Assembly: GCA_021325015.1 (NCBI GenBank)
Contig: JAJPHY010000088.1
Span: 1 to 34,955 of the forward strand
From: Actinomycetota bacterium
Lineage (GTDB): Bacteria; Actinomycetota; UBA4738; HRBIN12
Reading direction: 5' to 3'
DNA: 34,955 nucleotides
Shown here: positions 29,455 through 34,955 of the stretch, one piece after another
Numbering within the stretch: the first letter of the stretch is position 1
Layout: each line of letters opens with the position of its first letter
The notes under the pieces: model-generated
Told to the model about the DNA's origin: nothing
The model's input: only the letters and a program-made list of their open reading frames with translations
The model's database searches: none
Translations under genes and position numbers: made by a program

Positions 29455-30714
29455 ATGGGAGGATCCGGAAGCCGGGCGGGGACCCTGCGGACCGAGGAGA
29501 GCACCCGTCCGAGCGGAGGCCGTGGGTGCCTCGCCGCCCTCTCGCTCGCGGCGACCCTTCTCACGCTCCTCGCGCCGCCCGCCCCCGCGATCGCGGCACC
29601 CCGCATCGCGGCGAGGCTCGTGGCCGGCGGACTGAACCAGCCGACGGCGTTCACGTTCGGTCCCGGGGACCGGATCTGGTACCTGGAGAAGGCGACCGGC
29701 GAGGTCCGCGTGCACGATCTGCGAACCGGGGCCGATCGGCTGTTCTTCCGGGTCCCGGGCGTGAACCCCCAGGGCGAGCGCGGGATGCTCGGAATCGCGC
29801 TCCACCCGGACTTCCCCACGAGGCCGTTCGTCTACGTGTACGCGACCCGCTCGGTGAGCGCGGGACTCCGAAATCAGGTTCTGCGGATCACCGACCGGAA
29901 CGGCACCGGCGCGAGCCCGAAGGTTCTGATCTCGGTCCCGGCCTCCTCGAGCCCGTACCACAACGGCGGGCGGATCCTGTTCGGCTCCGACGGGATGCTG
30001 TACGTCGTCGTCGGCGACGCGCACGACCCGGCCAACGCGCAGGACACCTCGGACAACCTGCGAGGCAAGATCCTCCGGATGACGCCCTCTGGTGGCGTGC
30101 CCTCGGACAACCCGTTCCCACGAAGCCCGATCTTCGCGTTCGGCATCCGCAACTCGTTCGGGTTCACGTTCGACCCAACGACCGGTCGCCTGTGGGAGAC
30201 GGAGAACGGACCCGAGTGCAACGACGAGCTCAACCTGATCGCGAAGGGGCGGAACTACGGCTGGGGGCCGCACGAGACCTGCTCGGGAAGCTCTCCCCGG
30301 AACACCAACCAGGACGGGCCGGACCCGGTGCTGCCGAAGCTCTGGTACACGCCGACGATCGCGCCGACCGGGATCGCGTTCTGCGAGCGGTGCGGCCTGG
30401 GCGCGAGGAGCCGCGGCGCGCTGTTCTTCGGCGCCTACAACACGGGCGACGTCCATCGCGTGCGGCTGGACGCGGCGCGGACGGGCGTGGCAAGCCAGAC
30501 GGTCGTCTACCACCACCCCTCGGGGATCCTCTCGATGGAGGTCGGACCGGACCGTGCCCTGTACTTTAGCGACTTCGGCGGGATCTATCGGCTCGTCCGG
30601 TCCTCGCGCGCTCCCGGAACGCTCGTGCCCGTTCGGGGCCCCTTCCCCATCACGCGACTGCGCGTTACCCTCGAAGCACGAGGAGCGCGCCTCCGAGCGC
30701 TCGATGGGGGGTGA
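29455..30714 (+). CDS. Secreted PQQ-dependent sugar dehydrogenase (glucose/sorbosone dehydrogenase-like)
   Basis: Signal peptide-like N-terminus, 'GERGMLGIALHPDFPTRPFVYVYAT', 'YHNGGRILFGSDGMLYVVVGDAHDPANAQD', 'IFAFGIRNSFGFTFDPTTGRLWETENGPECNDELNLI'. Confidence 0.9.
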   Translation: MGGSGSRAGTLRTEESTRPSGGRGCLAALSLAATLLTLLAPPAPAIAAPRIAARLVAGGLNQPTAFTFGPGDRIWYLEKATGEVRVHDLRTGADRLFFRVPGVNPQGERGMLGIALHPDFPTRPFVYVYATRSVSAGLRNQVLRITDRNGTGASPKVLISVPASSSPYHNGGRILFGSDGMLYVVVGDAHDPANAQDTSDNLRGKILRMTPSGGVPSDNPFPRSPIFAFGIRNSFGFTFDPTTGRLWETENGPECNDELNLIAKGRNYGWGPHETCSGSSPRNTNQDGPDPVLPKLWYTPTIAPTGIAFCERCGLGARSRGALFFGAYNTGDVHRVRLDAARTGVASQTVVYHHPSGILSMEVGPDRALYFSDFGGIYRLVRSSRAPGTLVPVRGPFPITRLRVTLEARGARLRALDGG

Positions 30715-30892
30715 CGAGGTGCAGATCGGTCAGCCCAAGCGCATCATCGAGGTGGAGCCGGCCACCATCCCGATCCCCGAGGTGCTGCCCCAGCCCGAAC
30801 CGGCCCCGGAGCGCGTGCCCTCCGGGCCGCCCCCGGAGCACGACCCCGCGCACGCCGAGCCCGAGCGCGAGCCCGCCGGCCCCGTCCCCTGA
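30704..30892 (+). CDS. Small Pro/Glu-rich hypothetical protein
   Basis: MGGDEVQIGQPKRIIEVEPATIPIPEVLPQPEPAPERVPS...; overlaps preceding stop; alternative GTG at 30719. Confidence 0.5.
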   Translation: MGGDEVQIGQPKRIIEVEPATIPIPEVLPQPEPAPERVPSGPPPEHDPAHAEPEREPAGPVP

Positions 30893-30896
30893 GCCC

Positions 30897-31526
30897 GTGC
30901 TGGTCGAGGACCTCCCTCGGGCCGCTCAGACCTTCGCGGAGCCGGTCCTCGCCTGGCGTGCGTGGGCGCTCTCGACCGACCGGAACTTCACCGAACCGCG
31001 TCTGCACCCCGTCATCGGTAGCCCCAGGCCCTGGCCGCCGCTCGAGCCCGCGCGCGCGACCTGTCGGAGGCTCCGACCCCACCCGGTCCCGGACGTCGGC
31101 TGCACGTGCGGACTCCACGCCGTGCTACAGCCCGGGGCGCTGCGATGGACCCGAGACCCTGTGGTGGTCGGCACGGTGGCGCTCTGGGGCCGCCTCGTCG
31201 AGCACGAGCGCGGCTACCGAGCCGAGTTCGGTTACCCGCAGCGCCTTCGGCTCGTGTGCCGGCTGTGCTTCTGGCAGCGCGATGTCGCCGGGAGCGTCCC
31301 CGACGTGGTCGCGCGGATGCGGGGGGGCAGGGTCCTCCCGCTCTGCCTCGAGCACCTCGAGCTGGCCCACCGCTACGGCTTCCCCACGCCCACCCTCGCG
31401 CCCGCCAGGAAGGTCGAGCAGGCCCTCCTCTGCGCCTACGCCGTCGACCTCTTGGGCGCCGACGCTCCGAGCGCGGGTGGCATGAGGCGCCCGGCCGACG
31501 CCGCCCGCGTCACCGCCGGCGGGTGA
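30897..31526 (+). CDS. Conserved-looking hypothetical protein
   Basis: 210-codon ORF from GTG; 'AWRAWAL', 'PDVGCTCGLHAV', 'VVVGTVALWGRLVEHERGYRAEFGYPQRLRLVCRLCF'; directly follows the small ORF. Confidence 0.6.
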   Translation: MLVEDLPRAAQTFAEPVLAWRAWALSTDRNFTEPRLHPVIGSPRPWPPLEPARATCRRLRPHPVPDVGCTCGLHAVLQPGALRWTRDPVVVGTVALWGRLVEHERGYRAEFGYPQRLRLVCRLCFWQRDVAGSVPDVVARMRGGRVLPLCLEHLELAHRYGFPTPTLAPARKVEQALLCAYAVDLLGADAPSAGGMRRPADAARVTAGG

Positions 31527-31567
31527 CGCCCTCCGCCGGATCGCCCGTGCTCTCCCGAGCGAGGTAA

Positions 31568-31592
31568 GACTCGATCCGGACGAGGTCGAGTC
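31568..31592. terminator. Candidate hairpin between convergent CDS and tRNA-Ala
   Basis: GACTCGATC-cggacga-GGTCGAGTC, 9 bp including one T-G wobble, 7-nt loop. Confidence 0.35.
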
Positions 31593-31646
31593 GATCTGCA
31601 CGCGGTACACGATTGTCGGCGCTCGTTCGCGCACCGGAAGGTCAGG

Positions 31647-31719
31647 TGGAGACGACCGGACTCGAACCGGCGACCCCCGCCTTGCAAAGGCGGTGCTCTA
31701 CCAACTGAGCTACGTCCCC
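31647..31719 (-). tRNA. tRNA-Ala(TGC)
   Basis: Reverse complement ggggacgtagctcagttggtagagcaccgcctttgcaaggcgggggtcgccggttcgagtccggtcgtctcca folds as a cloverleaf; anticodon TGC; G3:U70 identity pair; no encoded CCA. Confidence 0.96.
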
Positions 31720-31749
31720 GCCCAGATGATAGGGCTCGGGCGCGAGGCG

Positions 31750-32409
31750 TCAGGCCCCGGACGATCCCTCGGCGCCGACCTTGGAGCCCGCGCTCGCCGC
31801 GCTCGTGCCTCCACCCGCCTTCGAACTTGCGGCAGGCGCCGGGAGGGTCTCGGGCGCGGTCCACAGGGGCTCGCCGTCCTTGTCGAGGAACTGCAGCACG
31901 GGCGTCCCGTCGGAGGTCAGGCCCATGATGGCGCGCAGCTCGCCGTCCTTGTTCAGGAGCCGGAGGATCGGCGAGCCCTCCGCGGCCAGGCCGAGGCGAG
32001 CGCGAACCTTCCCGTCCTCGTCCTGCAGCGAGATCGTCGGCGAGCCCTGCTGGGCGAGGCTGTAGACGAAGCCGAGCTCGCCGTTTTTGTTCCGGAGCGC
32101 CAGCGTGGGCGAGCCCTCGGTGCCGAGCCCGAACTTCGCGCGGACCTTGCCGTTCTTGTCGACCATCGCCATGCTCGCCGACCCGTCCGAGAACAGCCCG
32201 AAGGTCGCGCGGACCTTGCCCTGGTCGTCGGCGATCGCGAGCCCGGCCGATCCGTCGGGCTGCACCCCGAAGCGGGCCCGGAGCCGCTCGTCCGGTCCGT
32301 AGAACGCGAGAAACGGCGAGTCGTCGCCCGTCACGCCCAGGCGCGCGCGGACCCTCCCCTCCGAATCCTCGATCTCGATCTCTCCGGCCCGGACGACGCG
32401 CTTCTTCAT
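31750..32409 (-). CDS. Protein composed of ~23-aa tandem repeats (D-x-DGKVRARLGL--DGSP-L-L), probable beta-repeat fold
   Basis: MKKRVVRAGEIEIEDSEGRVRARLG... with about seven repeats; SD gaggaagg upstream of ATG. Confidence 0.8.
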   Translation of the reverse strand: MKKRVVRAGEIEIEDSEGRVRARLGVTGDDSPFLAFYGPDERLRARFGVQPDGSAGLAIADDQGKVRATFGLFSDGSASMAMVDKNGKVRAKFGLGTEGSPTLALRNKNGELGFVYSLAQQGSPTISLQDEDGKVRARLGLAAEGSPILRLLNKDGELRAIMGLTSDGTPVLQFLDKDGEPLWTAPETLPAPAASSKAGGGTSAASAGSKVGAEGSSGA

Positions 32410-32531
32410 CGCGTGACCTTCCTCGCTCGCTCGCGGATGCCGATGGCGGACCGCACCCCCATCGCGCCCTAGCATCCCTCCCCGGGAGGGGGCGAGTCAA
32501 AGATGGACTCGGGGAAGGAGGTCGTAGATGC

Positions 32532-32569
32532 GAGAAACCGCCGGAACCCGAGGGTCCCAGCGGTCTCTC
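32532..32569 (-). terminator. Long hairpin downstream of the racemase/MenC-like gene
   Basis: GAGAaACCGCcGGaACCCgaGGGTcCCaGCGGTcTCTC; the three plus-strand A-C/C-A mismatches become G-U wobble pairs in the minus-strand RNA. Confidence 0.6.
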
Positions 32570-32624
32570 AAGCCGAACCCTAGGGATCGCCCTCGAGCCC
32601 GTCAAGCCGAGGACGCCGGTCTTG

Positions 32625-33737
32625 TCACTCTTTCTCGATGCGCTCCAGGCGGAGGGTGCAGGCGCGCAACCGATCGGGGAGCGGGTCCACGCCGATCCCC
32701 GGACCCGAGGGCACGCCCATCGTCCCGTCGGACGCCATCTCGAAGGGCTCGGTCAGGTCCTGCTCGAAGTACCGCCGGCTGGCGCTGGTGTCCCCCGGGA
32801 GCGTGAACCCGGGCATGGCCGAAAGGGCGAGGTTCGCCGCCCGCCCGATCCCGGTCTCGAGCATGCCCCCGCACCAGACCGGCGCCTCTTGCGCCCGGGC
32901 GACGTCGTGGACCCGCCTCGCCTCGAGGAGGCCGCCCACGCGACCCTGCTTGACGTTCAGGATCCGGCACGCGCCGAGCTCGAGCGCCGCCGAGGCGTCG
33001 GCCGGCGAGCGGATCGACTCGTCCAGGCAGATCGGGCTCCGGATCATCTGCTGGAGCTTGGCGTGCTGGACCAGGTCCTCGTGATGCAGGGGCTGCTCCA
33101 CCATCAGCAGGTCGAGCTCGTCGAGCGCACGGAAGACGGTGACGTCGGCGAGGGTGTAGGCGGCGTTGGCGTCGACCGAGAGCGGGATGTCGGGATGAGC
33201 CTCCCGAACGGCCGCGACGCGCTCCACGTCGGTGCCGGGCTCGATCTTGAGCTTGATCCTTCGGTACCCCTCGGCGAGGTACCCGGCGACCTGGTCCAGC
33301 AGCTCCTCGGTGGTGGGGGCGATCCCCACCGAGACCCCGCACGCGACGCGATCCTTGTCGGCCCCCAGGAAGCTCGCCAGCGAGCGCCCCGCGGAGCGGA
33401 GCTCGGCGTCGAGGACCGCGTTTACGAGGGTGGCCTTGGCCATCGGGTGTCCCCGCACGCGCGAGAACACCGCGTCGAGGTCGGCGGCGCCAACGTCTCC
33501 GGCTGCGAACAGCGCCGGTATCAGGAAGTCCCGGAGCACGAGCCAGGCGCCCTCGTTGAACTCCTCGGAGAAGTCCGGGTCGATCCCGGCGACGCACTCG
33601 CCCCACCCATAGCCAAGGTCGGTCTCGACCCGCGCGAGGATGCAGCGCTTCTCGGTCTCCACTCCGAAGCTGGTGCGGAAGGGCCGCACGAGGGGGATCC
33701 CGACCAGTCGCAGCTCGACGGCGCGGACGACGCTCAT
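32625..33737 (-). CDS. menC: Enolase-superfamily o-succinylbenzoate synthase / N-acyl(succinyl)amino acid racemase
   Basis: 'PLVRPFRTSFGVETEKRCILARVET', 'RIKLKIEPGTD' (KxK), 'SVDANAAY', 'CLDESIRS', 'ILNVKQGRVGG', 'GGMLETGIGRAANLALSAMPGFTLPGDTSAS'. Confidence 0.88.
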   Translation of the reverse strand: MSVVRAVELRLVGIPLVRPFRTSFGVETEKRCILARVETDLGYGWGECVAGIDPDFSEEFNEGAWLVLRDFLIPALFAAGDVGAADLDAVFSRVRGHPMAKATLVNAVLDAELRSAGRSLASFLGADKDRVACGVSVGIAPTTEELLDQVAGYLAEGYRRIKLKIEPGTDVERVAAVREAHPDIPLSVDANAAYTLADVTVFRALDELDLLMVEQPLHHEDLVQHAKLQQMIRSPICLDESIRSPADASAALELGACRILNVKQGRVGGLLEARRVHDVARAQEAPVWCGGMLETGIGRAANLALSAMPGFTLPGDTSASRRYFEQDLTEPFEMASDGTMGVPSGPGIGVDPLPDRLRACTLRLERIEKE

Positions 33738-33815
33738 CTCGGCGTCCTCGTTGCCGTCCGCACGCGAGCACCGACGAAGGCCGCCGTCCGCGGACGCCAC
33801 GGGGCGGGCCCGGAC

Positions 33816-34613
33816 TCACGCGAACACATAGGTCGACCCGACGCTGAAGCCGCGGGCGATCAGTCCTGCGCCGAGACACGCCTCGATCGCGGAGGCCGTC
33901 GCGTCCCGCCATGCGAGCGCGAGCTCCCGGTCCCGCTCTCGGAGCGCGTGGTAGTCGCGCGGGATCCGCACGAGGGCCGGGCCGGCGCCCGGCCGGTCCC
34001 CCGGAGCCGGCGTGGGACGGTCGTCCGGACCAGCGCGGTCCAGGACGACGACTCCCCGTTCCTCGGCGGGCCCCGGGGGCTCGGCGGTGAGGTCCCAGCG
34101 GACGACGAGGCGATCGCTCCGCTCGCCGCGATTCAGCAGGTCGGTCATCTCGCCGTAGAAGTTGCGGTGGAAGGCGTCGCACACGGCGCCGAGCTTGACC
34201 AGGTTGAAGTAGGCGTTCCTCGAGAGCAGCGGGTCGAACGTCCACCGGACGACCTCGACGCCCAGGTCCAGGGCCGCCGCACGCTGGGCGAGTTTCAGCG
34301 CGCGGCCGACCCCACGCGACCGGCACTCCGGCAACACCGCGAGCATGTGCGAGTGAACGTGGGTCAGGTCGCCCTCGCGACCGAGGAACCCCAGCACGTA
34401 CCCGACCATCCGCGGGCCCTCGAACGCCCCCCACGGGGCGTTGCCGCTGTGCATCAGCGCGCGGATCAGCTCCCGCGGCAGGAGCTGATGCTCGCCCCAC
34501 GTCGCGATCATGACCTCGAGGATCCGGTCGGCGTCCTCGAGGGTGGTCAGCTCACGAAGCTCGACGCCGGCCGCCGCCGCCGCCCGATGCGCCACGTCCC
34601 AGGCGTCCCCCAT
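33816..34613 (-). CDS. GNAT superfamily acyltransferase (COG3375-like)
   Basis: 'GYVLGFLGREGDLTHVHSHMLAVLPECRSRGVGRALKLAQRAAALDLGVEVVRWTFDPLLSRNAYFNLVKLGAVCDAFHRNFYGEMTDLLNRG'. Confidence 0.82.
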   Translation of the reverse strand: MGDAWDVAHRAAAAAGVELRELTTLEDADRILEVMIATWGEHQLLPRELIRALMHSGNAPWGAFEGPRMVGYVLGFLGREGDLTHVHSHMLAVLPECRSRGVGRALKLAQRAAALDLGVEVVRWTFDPLLSRNAYFNLVKLGAVCDAFHRNFYGEMTDLLNRGERSDRLVVRWDLTAEPPGPAEERGVVVLDRAGPDDRPTPAPGDRPGAGPALVRIPRDYHALRERDRELALAWRDATASAIEACLGAGLIARGFSVGSTYVFA

Positions 34614-34678
34614 CGCGGCGGAGTCTACCGCCGGCCGGCGCCGTCTCAGGGGCTCGGCGGACGTGGCTCGTCGGGTGC

Positions 34679-34713
34679 CGAACGGGCCCGGGCGGACCGC
34701 CCGGGCCCGTTCG
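34679..34713. terminator. Perfect 16-bp GC-rich hairpin, 3-nt loop, no T-tract
   Basis: CGAACGGGCCCGGGCG-gac-CGCCCGGGCCCGTTCG downstream of the minus-strand small CDS. Confidence 0.75.
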
Positions 34714-34733
34714 CCACGCCGTGCGTCCGATGC

Positions 34734-34907
34734 TCAGCCGCCGGCCGGCGGAGGGAGCTCCTGCCACTCGTTCTCGTCGAAGTCCTGTCCTCGGCGGCGC
34801 TTGAAGAACGCCACGACGCCGGCCACGACCGCGCCGATGAACGCGAGCCGGAAGAGCTTGCCGAAGAACCCGCGCTTCTTCTTGGTGTCCTCAGACTCCT
34901 CGCCCAT
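34734..34907 (-). CDS. Small membrane protein with 'FDENEWQELPPP' tail (57 aa)
   Basis: MGEESEDTKKKRGFFGKLFRLAFIGAVVAGVVAFFKRRRGQDFDENEWQELPPPAGG; SD gaggagg upstream. Confidence 0.7.
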   Translation of the reverse strand: MGEESEDTKKKRGFFGKLFRLAFIGAVVAGVVAFFKRRRGQDFDENEWQELPPPAGG

Positions 34908-34928
34908 GGGGACATCCTCCTCTCGCGG

Positions 34929-34955
34929 TGGGCCTGGTTGGACTTGAACCAACGA
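34929..34955 (-). tRNA. 3' portion of a tRNA, probably tRNA-Ile(GAT), truncated by window edge
   Basis: Reverse complement tcGTTGG-TTCAAGT-CCAAC-CAGGCCC-A: T-arm plus acceptor 3' strand; implied 5' GGGCCTG matches actinobacterial tRNA-Ile. Confidence 0.75.

Overview
GC-rich, actinobacterial-type chromosomal window, densely packed with genes and probably close to the replication origin. Left edge: pstP(3' end)-ftsW/rodA-pbpA-pknB cell-wall/cell-division cluster. It is followed by an unusual ~535-aa protein that looks like two degenerate ThyX domains in tandem, then a small membrane protein and a translationally coupled histidine operon (hisC-B-H-A-F-I-G, without hisD or hisE). Middle: isocitrate lyase (C-terminal tail motif duplicated by a 27-nt repeat), a DapA-family protein, an acyl-CoA ligase/GNAT/HAD operon, penicillin acylase, crgA, a palindrome- and TGTGGA-rich intergenic region, thiolase plus a small membrane zinc-ribbon protein, gdhA, an SRPBCC protein, an S9 peptidase, a UDP-glycosyltransferase, an orphan CoxL/XdhA-like subunit and a PQQ-type sugar dehydrogenase. 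Right edge: tRNA-Ala(TGC), a protein made of ~23-aa repeats, an N-succinylamino-acid-racemase/MenC-like enolase-superfamily enzyme with a GNAT partner, and the 3' part of a probable tRNA-Ile. Most promising leads: the tandem ThyX protein, the crgA-downstream palindrome/DnaA-box-like cluster, a recurrent GGTAnnnT-N7-10-ATG leaderless-start signature, the 23-aa repeat protein, and the racemase/GNAT pair. No CRISPR array, phage or transposon was recognised. All calls were made by eye without database searches.
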